In this document: in pieces, positions 1-8,462 of the stretch
Layout: each line of letters opens with the position of its first letter
How positions within the stretch are numbered: the stretch's first letter is position 1
Assembly (NCBI GenBank): GCA_016208165.1
Contig: JACQYL010000024.1
Span: 67,234-131,233, forward strand
DNA length: 64,000 bases
Direction of reading: 5' to 3'
From: Deltaproteobacteria bacterium
GTDB taxonomy: Bacteria > Desulfobacterota > Desulfarculia > JACQYL01
Made by a program: the position numbers and the translations under genes
The notes under the pieces: model-generated
The model's database searches: none
Seen by the model: only the letters and a program-made list of their open reading frames with translations
What the model was told of the DNA's origin: nothing

Positions 1-1
1 G

Positions 2-700
2 GAAGAGGAGGAGGGCGACGAGGATTTGGAGATGTTGCCGGAGGAAGATCGCGATAGCCGCCGGCCCTTTAATTGGCTTGGCGGCGTTGCGTGGGCGGCC
101 GAGGGCGATTCCAAAGTCGACCTTCAAGAGCTGAGACGCTGGCTTGTTCCCGAGGACAACCTGGCTCCGTTTCTCAAGCGCTTACGCGCCCTCATGCGGA
201 AAGCGACCGAGAAGACCCTGGAAAAAGGTCGGCTGAACAGCAAGCACCATTCTCTGTTCAAAAAGATCGTGCCTGCGACAGCGTGGCAGGAAAGCTGCTG
301 GAGGCAGTTCATTGTCAAGGATGGGAAGATACTGTATCTCATGTCGTACAACAACACGTCCGTAGGCATTATGCAAGTAAACGAGCGCGTCTGGAGAGGC
401 ATCTTCAGCCGCCACAATCTGCGATGGAACATCTGGTACAACGCCCAGGCCGGGTGTCAAATTCTGGAGCACTATTTTCTCGAATACCTGATAGGAGAGG
501 GCCGAACCAAGGAGAATCTGGATCCGGACACCATGGCGCGCGCTCTCTACGCCATGTATAACGGCGGTCCCGCGCAACTGAACAAGTTTCTGAATCGTCA
601 CAAGCGAAAAAAATACTACTTGAGCGACAAATTGTTTTGGGAGAAATACACGTGGGTCAAGGCTCAGGCATGGGATCGGTCCTATGAATGCCTGAAGTAA
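2..700 (+). CDS. Lytic transglycosylase (SLT domain), 5' end outside window
   Basis: The reading frame is open from the first codon of the window, where a run of Glu/Asp codons forms an acidic segment, so the gene starts upstream and only its C-terminal ~232 residues are seen. The visible part carries the lysozyme-like SLT fold: the catalytic-Glu motif (TAWQES, near codon 97), then SYNNTSVGIMQV, then the late motif ALYAMYNGGP. Family members cleave the MurNAc-GlcNAc bond of peptidoglycan with anhydro-product formation, in the periplasm or at the outer membrane. The acidic linker suggests a modular protein whose N-terminal part I cannot see. Nearby genes do not refine the role. The family is confident; substrate specificity and localisation are not visible. 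Confidence 0.85.
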   Translation, partial: EEEEGDEDLEMLPEEDRDSRRPFNWLGGVAWAAEGDSKVDLQELRRWLVPEDNLAPFLKRLRALMRKATEKTLEKGRLNSKHHSLFKKIVPATAWQESCWRQFIVKDGKILYLMSYNNTSVGIMQVNERVWRGIFSRHNLRWNIWYNAQAGCQILEHYFLEYLIGEGRTKENLDPDTMARALYAMYNGGPAQLNKFLNRHKRKKYYLSDKLFWEKYTWVKAQAWDRSYECLK

Positions 701-778
701 TGCCTTCGATCCACGCCGGTTTCGACTGAATCCGACGCACATCGTGGACGGCATAGACGAAAGACGGATGGAGTGGAC

Positions 779-1378
779 ATGATTATCGAGCAGATTCCGG
801 TAGGAGCGATGGACGTGTTCTGTTACCTACTGGGTTGCGAGCGGCAGAGGAAAGCGATGTACATCGATCCCGCCGGAGACACGGATCTTCTGTTGGAACG
901 TCTCAAAGTCCATAATTTGACCCTCGAATACATCGTAAACACACACGGACATCCGGATCATACCTGCGGGAACGCGGATCTCCGCAAAGCGACGGGTGCA
1001 AAGATCGCGATCCACGAACGGGACGCCTCCATGGCGTCTAACGTCGATGTGAAGCTGCGAGACGGCGACCGGATTCAGATAGGTTCCCTGAACGTGGGGG
1101 TCCTACACACCCCCGGCCACACCCGAGGCGGGATCTGCCTTTACGTTGGAGGACATCTGTTCACCGGCGACACGTTGTTTGTGGGCGCTGTCGGCAGGAC
1201 GGACCTTCGTGGAGGCGATTTCGGCAGTTTGCTGATGTCCATCAAAGACAAACTGCTCCCGCTTCCTCCTGAGACGGTGGTATGGCCGGGCCACGATTAT
1301 GGAGACCGTCCCAGTTCCACGTTGGCCCACGAATGCGACACCAATCCTTACATCTCCGACTTCATTCTTCAGGCCTGA
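779..1378 (+). CDS. MBL-fold metallo-hydrolase (glyoxalase II-like)
   Basis: A 199-residue protein with the full metal-binding set of the metallo-beta-lactamase fold: THGHPDHT (HxHxDH), HTPGHT, TGDTLF and the terminal WPGHDYG. This is the short, single-domain glyoxalase II-like subgroup, which hydrolyses thioesters or related substrates using two metal ions in the cytoplasm. An ATG at 779 is preferred over the in-frame GTG at 773 because GGAG lies five bases before it. The actual substrate is unknown; many members are not true glyoxalase II enzymes, and no glyoxalase I gene is nearby. It appears to be monocistronic. Confidence 0.88.
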   Translation: MIIEQIPVGAMDVFCYLLGCERQRKAMYIDPAGDTDLLLERLKVHNLTLEYIVNTHGHPDHTCGNADLRKATGAKIAIHERDASMASNVDVKLRDGDRIQIGSLNVGVLHTPGHTRGGICLYVGGHLFTGDTLFVGAVGRTDLRGGDFGSLLMSIKDKLLPLPPETVVWPGHDYGDRPSSTLAHECDTNPYISDFILQA

Positions 1379-1457
1379 CCGGAGCCGGGTCCCCGGCGGG
1401 ATCGGCGCACGGCTGTTTGAACGCAGGCGGCGTGTCGGCGATTCGGAAATGGGGGTC

Positions 1458-1486
1458 TTGACAGTCCTCCGGTAAAAGTACATACT
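1458..1486 (+). promoter_or_regulatory. Sigma-70-type promoter of the TetR gene
   Basis: A perfect TTGACA (1458-1463) is followed after 17 bp by CATACT (1481-1486), five of six matches to TATAAT. The predicted transcription start falls at or just before the ATG at 1494, so the mRNA would be leaderless or nearly so. The -10 box overlaps the left arm of the operator described next, which fits autorepression. Confidence 0.7.
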
Positions 1487-1496
1487 GAATGGTATG
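1481..1496. promoter_or_regulatory. TetR autoregulatory operator
   Basis: Inverted repeat CATAC (1481-1485) and GTATG (1492-1496) separated by six bases. It covers the -10 box and the start codon. The same CATAC/GTATG arms recur in the operator downstream of the regulator gene, which supports one protein binding both. Confidence 0.65.
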
Positions 1497-2093
1497 AAAC
1501 AAACACGAGATCCCGAGCGCACACGAAGCCGCATTCTGGAATCCGCATTACAGGAAATCCACCGGAAGGGATACAAGGCTGCGAGCCTGTCGGACATCCT
1601 GGCCGAAACGGGCCTGACGCGAGGAGCCTTGTACCACCACTTCGCCAACAAGCGGGCCGTGGGGTTCGCGGCGCTGGAGTGGGTTAAGGAACATGTCGCC
1701 GAAACATGGCTGCGCCCGCTGGAAGGATGCACGGATCCCATCACCCGGTTCCGGGAAGTGATGCGTGACCTTGGAGGCCGCTTGCAGGAAGAAGACATTG
1801 AACTGGGATGCCCTCTGAACAACCTCGCCCTGGAAATGTCCCCCATTGACGAAGAATTTCGCACCCGGGTGGTGGAAATTTACGATCTCTGGCGGAAAGG
1901 AGTGGCGGATGCGCTGCGTCTGGGCCAGTCCAACGGTACGGTGAACCGGGCGGTAGATCCGCTGAGCACGGCCACGTTCATCGTGGCGGCCTTGTCCGGA
2001 TGCCGGGGCCTGGCCAAGGCGGCCCGGAGTTCGGAGCTTCTGCTATCCTGCGCGGACAACCTGGTTCGTTATTTGGAGACCCTGCGGGCGTGA
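1494..2093 (+). CDS. TetR/AcrR family transcriptional regulator
   Basis: A 199-residue one-component regulator. The N-terminal ~60 residues form the TetR helix-turn-helix (SLSDILAETGLTRGALYHHF, residues ~33-52); the rest is the ligand-binding and dimerisation domain, with a C-terminal part resembling the NemR-like subgroup. It very likely represses itself and the iron-sulfur/SCP2 gene at 2232, because related palindromes flank it on both sides. The start at 1494 sits at the predicted transcription start with no Shine-Dalgarno, pointing to leaderless translation. NemR-like repressors usually sense electrophiles or lipophilic compounds; that ligand class here is inference. Confidence 0.9.
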   Translation: MKQTRDPERTRSRILESALQEIHRKGYKAASLSDILAETGLTRGALYHHFANKRAVGFAALEWVKEHVAETWLRPLEGCTDPITRFREVMRDLGGRLQEEDIELGCPLNNLALEMSPIDEEFRTRVVEIYDLWRKGVADALRLGQSNGTVNRAVDPLSTATFIVAALSGCRGLAKAARSSELLLSCADNLVRYLETLRA

Positions 2094-2114
2094 CGGCAGA
2101 TTCGTTTTTTTGCG

Positions 2115-2146
2115 GGTTAACATACCAACTGGTCTGTATGTAAACC
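2115..2146. promoter_or_regulatory. TetR operator upstream of the Fe-S/SCP2 gene
   Basis: Left arm GGTTAACATAC (2115-2125) and right arm GTATGTAAACC (2136-2146) match as an inverted repeat at 10 of 11 positions around a ten-base spacer containing AACTGGTCT. The core resembles the ACCnnCTGGT pattern seen with NemR-like repressors. It lies between the TetR stop and the gene starting at 2232. Confidence 0.72.
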
Positions 2147-2231
2147 AAAGCGCACGCTCGCGCTCTCTTGGATACCCAACGCAACCGACTCGCTCCGGCC
2201 ACGATCCGGCCAAAGAAAGAAGAGGCAAACC

Positions 2232-3566
2232 ATGAACCTGGAGAACCACCCAACCGTGCAAATCATCCGCAGCAAGGCGCCTTCCGAATTCCAATATCCA
2301 TCCCCTCCGCTCCATACCCGGTGGCTCAAAGATCTGGCTATCGAATCCGGCGCCCATGACGTGGGCCTGGTCGATATCCAAAGACCCGGTTTGGCGGAGC
2401 ATAAAGACGATCTTTTGAAGGTGTTCCCTCACGTCAAAACCCTCGTCAGCATTCTTTGCCGACTGAATCCCGACAACATTCGCTGCGTTTACCGATCCGT
2501 TTCGGATCTCGAGTTCCTGAACGGGTTCGAGGCGGTCAATGCGGTGTCACACCGTATGAGTGAGCGATTGAGAGCCGAAGGCGTTCGTGTCCTCACGCCT
2601 TCCGGCGGCTTTCCCATGGACCTCGAACACTGGCCCGGCAAAATGTGGCCGGTGTCCCATAAGCCCGTAGCTGTGGAAGCGGGATTGGGTCGGCTGGGGC
2701 TCAACCGTCTCCTCCTTCATCCGCAGTTCGGGAACTTCGTGGTGATCGGCACCCTCCTGCTGGATCGGGAGGCCGAGTCGTACGACCATCCTATTGATTT
2801 CGATCCCTGTCTGGGCTGCAAACTCTGTGCGTCCGTCTGCCCGGTGGGAGCCATCGGTGAAGACGGTCATTTCAGCTTTTCCAACTGTATGACCCATAAC
2901 TACAGAGACCGCATGGGCGGCTTTTCGGACTGGGTGGAACATATCGTGACCAGTAACAGCGCTCGGGAATACCGCAAGCACGTGACGGATCCCGAAACCG
3001 TGTCCATGTGGCAGAGCCTCAGCTATGGCATCTGCAACAAATCCTCATATTGCATGGCCGTCTGCCCGGCTGGAGAAAAGCAGATCGGACCGTTCCTGGA
3101 AGATCGTAAAACCTACCTTACCACCGTCGTGAACCCGCTGCAGAAAAGGACCGAAATGGTTTATGTGGTCCCCGGATCCGACGCCGAACACTTTGCGGCA
3201 AAGCGTTTTCCTCACAAGACCATCAGACGCGTGGGAAGCGGGCTGCGCCCAAAGTCCGTATCGAATTTTCTGTTCAGCCTTCCCCTGGTTTTCCAACGAA
3301 TTCCGGCCAAAGGCTTGGACGCCAGGTACCACCTCACTTTTAGCGGAGCCGAGTCCCTGGAGGCAACGATCGTCATACACGACCAGAAGCTCGAGGTGCT
3401 CGATGGCCTTCAGGGCGTAGCGAATTTGCACTTGAAAGCTGACAGCGCGACCTGGGTACGATTTCTGGCGAAAGAGAAAAACCTGCTGGCCGCGTTACTG
3501 ACCGGTAAAATGAAGATCAAGGGATCGCCGGCATTGCTCAAGGCCTTCGCGGCGTGTTTCCCCTGA
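2232..3566 (+). CDS. 4Fe-4S double-cluster protein (QueG-like) fused to SCP2-type domain
   Basis: A 444-residue protein. The N-terminal ~180 residues have no motif I can name. Residues ~195-285 contain two ferredoxin-type motifs, CLGCKLCASVCPVG and CNKSSYCMAVCPAGE, as in epoxyqueuosine-reductase-like and reductive-dehalogenase-like proteins. The C-terminal ~100 residues look like an SCP2 sterol/lipid-carrier domain (GAESLEATIVI, then TGKMKIKGSPALL). The start is supported by AAGAAGAGG upstream. It is the probable target of the adjacent TetR repressor. A role in reducing a hydrophobic compound bound by the SCP2 part is inference; true queuosine reduction is unlikely because queH is present at 52.7 kb and the core differs. 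Confidence 0.75.
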   Translation: MNLENHPTVQIIRSKAPSEFQYPSPPLHTRWLKDLAIESGAHDVGLVDIQRPGLAEHKDDLLKVFPHVKTLVSILCRLNPDNIRCVYRSVSDLEFLNGFEAVNAVSHRMSERLRAEGVRVLTPSGGFPMDLEHWPGKMWPVSHKPVAVEAGLGRLGLNRLLLHPQFGNFVVIGTLLLDREAESYDHPIDFDPCLGCKLCASVCPVGAIGEDGHFSFSNCMTHNYRDRMGGFSDWVEHIVTSNSAREYRKHVTDPETVSMWQSLSYGICNKSSYCMAVCPAGEKQIGPFLEDRKTYLTTVVNPLQKRTEMVYVVPGSDAEHFAAKRFPHKTIRRVGSGLRPKSVSNFLFSLPLVFQRIPAKGLDARYHLTFSGAESLEATIVIHDQKLEVLDGLQGVANLHLKADSATWVRFLAKEKNLLAALLTGKMKIKGSPALLKAFAACFP

Positions 3567-4039
3567 ACGCGTCCGCAGGGTGTTCTTGGCTGCATTGGAG
3601 GCGGCCGGAGGGTGGTCTGGTTTGTCATTCTGGAAAGGATACCTCTTGAAAAAGGTCGGAAATGGGAATAGAAAGGAAGGAGTGCTACGAGACCGAAATC
3701 GGCGTTGGAGCGTTTTGATGAAGACGCTTCAAAAACTCCGGGGCCACGGAACCCGTTCATGAGGGCGTTGGACCGGGATTGGGAATCGGCAAGAAACCGG
3801 AGCCGGGCTGCAATCTGACAGAACGCCGATGTATGGGCCGTTGCTATCGAAAGAAGACATTAAGGAGCCGGATCCTCCCCAGGATATCCTTCGGACGCAT
3901 CGTTCTGTGGGACACGCGTGGACCCGCTGAATGAGCAGGGTATTTCGCCATCGGGGGAAAGGGGTTCGGTGTGATTGAAGAAGGCTTGTCGTAGATCGGC
4001 AAACGCATCTGTTTTCCATCTGTCCAGTAGGAATCATGT
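3567..4039. other. Intergenic region, no gene seen
   Basis: 473 bp between the Fe-S/SCP2 gene and the small secreted protein. Short ORFs on both strands lack ribosome binding sites and recognisable sequence. I see no convincing promoter, terminator or RNA. Confidence 0.5.
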
Positions 4040-4429
4040 ATGATGTACTTAAAGAGAATCTTCCCGGCGGTGGCCGTCGTGGCCTTGGTCTTGAGTCTAT
4101 CCGGTGTGGGAGCATTTGCATTGGACGTGAAGGTGCGTCCGTCCGAACCCACCGGTTTCAAACTTGTGAATGCTCATACGAATGAGGGATCGAGAGGATA
4201 TCTCATTCTGGAGGCGGGCATTCAAAACACCACTCAGCAGGCAGTGGAAAACGTTCTAGTATTCATTGTGGCCAAGGGACTGGATGGTAAAGAAGTCAAT
4301 CGGGTTTACACCATAGTAGACCCACCCCTGCCTTTGAAACCCGGGGACATCGGCAACGTACGTATATCCATTTTGACCTGGAGAATACCCTTGTCGGTTA
4401 TCGAGTACAAGGTTGTTGGCCTCCTATAG
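4040..4429 (+). CDS. Small exported protein of unknown function
   Basis: A 129-residue protein with a typical Sec signal peptide: KR near the N-terminus, a hydrophobic stretch to about residue 24, and a plausible cleavage after AFA. The mature part is a single ~100-residue, probably beta-sandwich domain that reads like a FxLYD-type or invasion-associated beta domain (YLILEAGIQNTTQQAVENVLVF). Two adjacent ATGs (4040, 4043) are equivalent candidates. It lies 80 bp before feoB on the same strand, so a link with iron handling in the periplasm is possible but not shown by any metal-binding motif. Function unknown. Confidence 0.65.
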   Translation: MMYLKRIFPAVAVVALVLSLSGVGAFALDVKVRPSEPTGFKLVNAHTNEGSRGYLILEAGIQNTTQQAVENVLVFIVAKGLDGKEVNRVYTIVDPPLPLKPGDIGNVRISILTWRIPLSVIEYKVVGLL

Positions 4430-4511
4430 TTGCCGTTCTTGTCTGATCCACGCCTCCACGTAAAGACGGTAATACTATCTATCGCCTCTCACTGCTTCAC
4501 TGAGATCGGAT

Positions 4512-6479
4512 GTGGCACAGAAAGAAGGAAGCTACTCCATTCAACACACCGAAAACGCCGTTGTTCTGCTAGGTAATCTCAATGTAGGGAAGACCTCGAT
4601 TTTTGAACGGCTGTGCCGGGGCGCACACCACAGCTTCAATTATCCCGGAACGCCGGTATGGGCGTCTTCCTCCAGAATTACCGGCACGGACTACACTCTT
4701 CTGGACACTCCCGGCATCCACAGCGTGTTCACGTTGAGCGAAGACGAGTCTTTAGCCTGGGAAACCGTTCTCACGTCGGCTCCCCGGATTCTGGTTGTAG
4801 TGGGAGACGCCAAGAATCTGGTTCGATCCCTTTCTCTATTTCTACAAATCACCGAATACGACATCCCGGTAGTGCTGGATCTGAACATGATGGACGAGGC
4901 CAGGCAGAGGGGCATCTCCATCGACGTGGATCGCCTGTCGAAAATCCTGGGTGTGCCCGTAAATACATCAGTGGCCGTGGAAGGCATTGGTTTAAGAACA
5001 CTCAAACGGGTACTTCCCGAAGCGAGAACGCCCGTTCATCATGTACGCCTTCCGCAGGAGATCGAAACCTACCTGTCCGCATTCGGGAATCTTGTCAAAG
5101 GCAGCGTGCTCGACACGAGGGCGGCGGGATTGCAGGTCCTGGCGGAGGACCCCGGTGTGTTGAAGCTCCTCGACAGCCGTCTCGACGAGGACGCGTCCGG
5201 AAGCGTGAGACGTCTGGTTCAGGAGGCCCGAAATCGGATTCATCGTTCCCCCGAGATCATGCTTAGCGAGATCTATACGAGATCCGCACAGCGAATCGCC
5301 GATCAGGTACAGAGTCTCTCTCCGCCTTACCGGATGCCCTTCGCGGACAAGTTGGGCGTGTGGTCCCGCAACGTGGCGACCGGCGTCCCTATCGCGGCGC
5401 TGGTGCTCGCCCTCATGTATCTCATCGTGGGTGAATTCGGGGCTCAATTCCTTGTTGGGCTTGTTGAAGGAGATCTTTTCGGACGAATCGTCATCCCGGC
5501 CGTACGCAGCCTATGTCTCAAAGTGCCGTTCCCCATCTTCGAACGCGCCATCACGGGCGAATTCGGTCTGGTCAGCGTAGGATTGACCCTCGCACTCGGA
5601 GTGGTGGTGCCGGTGTTGTTCACGTTTTTCCTGGCGTTCGCCGCTTTGGAGGACTCGGGATACCTGGCCCGCCTGTCCATTTTGTTGGAACGGGTATTTC
5701 GGCGTATCGGGCTTACGGGCAAAGGCGTATTCCCGATCATCATGGGCTTTTCCTGCGTTACCATGGCCATTCTGACCACACGGATCCTGGAGTCGAAAAA
5801 GGAACGGATCATCGCCACCCTGCTGCTCTTGATGGGGATGCCTTGCGCCCCCCTCCTGAGCGTGATGCTCGTGATCCTTGGGGAGCTGGGCTGGAAGGCC
5901 TACGCAGTCGTTTTCGGCATTCTTGCGGCCCAGATGTTCCTGGTGGGTTTTGTGGCTGAAAAACTTCTGCCTGGATACCGATCCCTTTTTTTTATGGAAA
6001 TCCCGCCGTTACGTGTTCCCAGGTTCAAGAGCATTCTGACCAAGACCATCCAGCGAATCGTTCATTTTACTTCGGAGGCGATTCCCATTTTCTTATTGGC
6101 CACTTTTGTGCTGTTTGTTTTGAACGAGCTGGGATTCCTGAGACTGCTCGAATACCTGGGCAAACCCGTACTGGAGTCCTGGCTCGGATTGCCGGCTGAA
6201 AGCATTCGAGTGGTTATATCCACGATTATACGCAGGGAAGCCGGAGCGGCGCTCTTGAAGGACTTGTTCGACCAGGGGGTCTTCAACGACGTTCAGGCAG
6301 TGCTCCTGTTGTTAATCTGTACATTCCTGCTGCCGTGCGTTAACGCACTGGTGGTGACCTACAAGGAACGCGGAGTAAAAACGGCGACGTTTTTGATTTT
6401 GTTCGTATCTACATACGCGATTCTTGCCGGGGTCGTGCTGCACTATTTCTTTGTAACTTTGAACATTCAATTCAGGTAA
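4512..6479 (+). CDS. feoB: Ferrous iron transporter FeoB
   Basis: A 655-residue protein. The N-terminal G domain has GNLNVGKTS (G1), DTPG (G3) and NMMD (G4); a helical linker follows to about residue 270; the rest is the polytopic membrane part with two Gate-type repeats. FeoB imports Fe2+ across the inner membrane, driven or gated by its nucleotide-binding domain. It starts with GTG (4512); an overlapping ATG at 4510 is in another frame. It is followed after nine bases by a DtxR-family regulator carrying a FeoA domain, so the two are almost certainly co-transcribed. No stand-alone FeoA gene is present. G1 departs slightly from the usual GNPNxGKT. Confidence 0.93.
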   Translation: MAQKEGSYSIQHTENAVVLLGNLNVGKTSIFERLCRGAHHSFNYPGTPVWASSSRITGTDYTLLDTPGIHSVFTLSEDESLAWETVLTSAPRILVVVGDAKNLVRSLSLFLQITEYDIPVVLDLNMMDEARQRGISIDVDRLSKILGVPVNTSVAVEGIGLRTLKRVLPEARTPVHHVRLPQEIETYLSAFGNLVKGSVLDTRAAGLQVLAEDPGVLKLLDSRLDEDASGSVRRLVQEARNRIHRSPEIMLSEIYTRSAQRIADQVQSLSPPYRMPFADKLGVWSRNVATGVPIAALVLALMYLIVGEFGAQFLVGLVEGDLFGRIVIPAVRSLCLKVPFPIFERAITGEFGLVSVGLTLALGVVVPVLFTFFLAFAALEDSGYLARLSILLERVFRRIGLTGKGVFPIIMGFSCVTMAILTTRILESKKERIIATLLLLMGMPCAPLLSVMLVILGELGWKAYAVVFGILAAQMFLVGFVAEKLLPGYRSLFFMEIPPLRVPRFKSILTKTIQRIVHFTSEAIPIFLLATFVLFVLNELGFLRLLEYLGKPVLESWLGLPAESIRVVISTIIRREAGAALLKDLFDQGVFNDVQAVLLLLICTFLLPCVNALVVTYKERGVKTATFLILFVSTYAILAGVVLHYFFVTLNIQFR

Positions 6480-6488
6480 CATAGGATT

Positions 6489-7133
6489 ATGAAAAGAGAA
6501 TGGGAAGAGGCGCTGGAAGCGGCCTGGACCGTCCAGGAAGAGGGGCACAACGCCCGCTCTCGAGCGCAGCACATCTGCCACGCGGAGCTGACGGACGAGA
6601 TCTTGCGTGAGCTGGAAACGGATGGACTCATAGCGTTCGATGAAGAGAGCATTCTCCTTACCAAAAAAGGACGTCAGGAGGCCCGCAGGATCGTTCGCCG
6701 ACATCGTCTGGCCGAAGTGTTGGTGAAGTACGCCTTAAACGTAAATACGGAGGAGGCGGAGAAACTGGGTTGCGAGATGGAACACTACCTCATACCCGAA
6801 GTTGAGGAAAGCATCTGTATCTTGCTGGGCCACCCCACTCATTGCCCGCACGGTCTGCTCATCCCCCCGGGAGAATGCTGCCGGCAATCCAAGAACGTGG
6901 TGAGCCAGACCGTCGTGAATCTCCTCAAACTGAAGAGCGGAGATAAAGGGAAGATCGCTTACATCAAGCCCAAGAGCCACAGCCGGCTTCATCGTCTTTC
7001 CTCGTTCGGCGTAAATCCGGGTTCGGTCATCGAGGTTCACCAGACCTATCCGGCGTTACTCATTCGATTCGAGAACACCGAGCTGGCCATGGACAAGGAG
7101 ATTGCGGAAGACATTTTTGTCTGGCGCATGTAA
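6489..7133 (+). CDS. DtxR-family metal-dependent regulator with C-terminal FeoA/SH3-like domain
   Basis: A 214-residue protein: an N-terminal winged HTH (TDEILRELETDGLIAF, then LLTKKGRQEARRIVRRH), a central dimerisation/metal-binding part (MEHYLIPEVEESICILLGHPTHCPHG), and a C-terminal FeoA-like domain (~residues 140-214, ending ELAMDKEIAEDIFV). DtxR-type proteins bind DNA when loaded with Fe2+ or Mn2+ and repress metal uptake. The nine-base gap to feoB suggests feedback control of iron import. Its N-terminus is short, so the first HTH helix may be atypical. It could also supply FeoA function to FeoB, since no separate FeoA is seen. Confidence 0.88.
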   Translation: MKREWEEALEAAWTVQEEGHNARSRAQHICHAELTDEILRELETDGLIAFDEESILLTKKGRQEARRIVRRHRLAEVLVKYALNVNTEEAEKLGCEMEHYLIPEVEESICILLGHPTHCPHGLLIPPGECCRQSKNVVSQTVVNLLKLKSGDKGKIAYIKPKSHSRLHRLSSFGVNPGSVIEVHQTYPALLIRFENTELAMDKEIAEDIFVWRM

Positions 7134-7179
7134 GATCGAATCCTTAATCCGTCGCGGTTCAAGGAAAGGAAGGTTCGTA

Positions 7180-8352
7180 ATGAAAAACTATGTGATTATC
7201 GGTCAGGGAGTCGCCGGCGTAACGGCGGCGGAACACCTTCGAAAGCAGGATCAAGCGGGCGGCATCACCATGTTGACCGATGAGGATCTCCCGTTTTATT
7301 GGCGCACCAGACTGAACGATCATATAGCGGGTCATTTGGACGAGAAGGGTTTGATCGTCAAAGACGACCGGCACTACCGCAACCTTTCCATAGATTGCCG
7401 TCTCAATGCGCCCGTCGTGAGTGCCGACCCCGACAAGAAAGTCGTAACGACAAAAAGCCGGGAAGAGATTCCTTACGATGTGCTCCTCGTGGCCACTGGA
7501 AGTCATTCCTTCCTTCCGCCGATCGAGGGAGCGGAGAAAAAAGGCGTTTTCGCGCTGAGGTCCGTTCAGGACAGCCGTGACATCAGAGCTCACGCGCAAA
7601 ACAAGAAGCAGGCGGTTCTCATCGGGGGCGGGCTTCTGGGCCTCGAGACGGCCAATGCCCTGCGAAAAATGGGGCTTCGGTGCAAGGTGATCGAATTCTT
7701 TCCCAGACTGCTTCCCAGGCAACTCGACGTGGCAGGAGCCGGCCATCTGCAGAAGATCATGGAAGGAATGGGACTGTCCTTTTGGCTGGGCGCGGTCACC
7801 AAAGAGATTTTGGGAAAAGACGAGGTGTCGGGAGTGCGGCTCGAAAGCGGCGAAACCATCGAGGCGGAAATGGTCATCGTTTCCGCCGGTGTCCGACCCA
7901 ACCTGGAACTGGCAAAACCGTTGGGCCTCGAGGTGGACAAGGGAATCATCGTAGACGAACGGATGAGAACCAGCCGCGAAGGCGTCTTTGCGGCCGGAGA
8001 CGTAACCCAATTCAACGGTATGCTGTACGGCATATGGCCTGCGGCCATGGAGCAAGGTAAGATCGCGGGTATCAATATGGGGGGCGGCGAGGCCGTCTAC
8101 TCCGGAACGACCATGGCCAATATACTGAAAGTCGTTGGCATCGATCTCGCCTCGATGGGAAATATCGATGCGGAGAACGAATACGAAAGTATCGTTGTTT
8201 CCGGGGAAAACTTCTACAAGAAGGTCGTTATTATGGACAATCTGGTGATCGGCGGCATTTTTCTCGGCGACAAGGGTGAATTCAACGACATAAAAAAGCT
8301 TATGGAAGAACAAACCGACATATCCAAGACCAAGAATTCTCTGCTCAAATAG
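7180..8352 (+). CDS. NAD(P)/FAD-dependent oxidoreductase
   Basis: A 390-residue pyridine nucleotide-disulfide oxidoreductase-fold protein: FAD-binding [12 protein letters not shown] at the N-terminus, NAD(P)-binding [13 protein letters not shown] near residue 150, and the second FAD motif VFAAGDV near residue 270. It resembles the NADH-binding part of NirB, rubredoxin reductase and NADH oxidase relatives. There is no redox-active CxxC. ATG 7180 is chosen over upstream in-frame starts inside the previous gene because AAGGAAAGGAAGG precedes it. In anaerobes these enzymes often reduce rubredoxin or O2; the partner is not in the window. It is close to the feo pair but may have its own promoter. 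Confidence 0.85.
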   Translation: MKNYVIIGQGVAGVTAAEHLRKQDQAGGITMLTDEDLPFYWRTRLNDHIAGHLDEKGLIVKDDRHYRNLSIDCRLNAPVVSADPDKKVVTTKSREEIPYDVLLVATGSHSFLPPIEGAEKKGVFALRSVQDSRDIRAHAQNKKQAVLIGGGLLGLETANALRKMGLRCKVIEFFPRLLPRQLDVAGAGHLQKIMEGMGLSFWLGAVTKEILGKDEVSGVRLESGETIEAEMVIVSAGVRPNLELAKPLGLEVDKGIIVDERMRTSREGVFAAGDVTQFNGMLYGIWPAAMEQGKIAGINMGGGEAVYSGTTMANILKVVGIDLASMGNIDAENEYESIVVSGENFYKKVVIMDNLVIGGIFLGDKGEFNDIKKLMEEQTDISKTKNSLLK

Positions 8353-8462
8353 CGGGATCCCAAAAGCGCCCATGTTGGATTGAATCGCAGTCGACACTTG
8401 AAAAACGTCACGACACGGAAACGGACCAGCCGACGAACGGCTGCAGTAAAGGAGCCTTAGCC

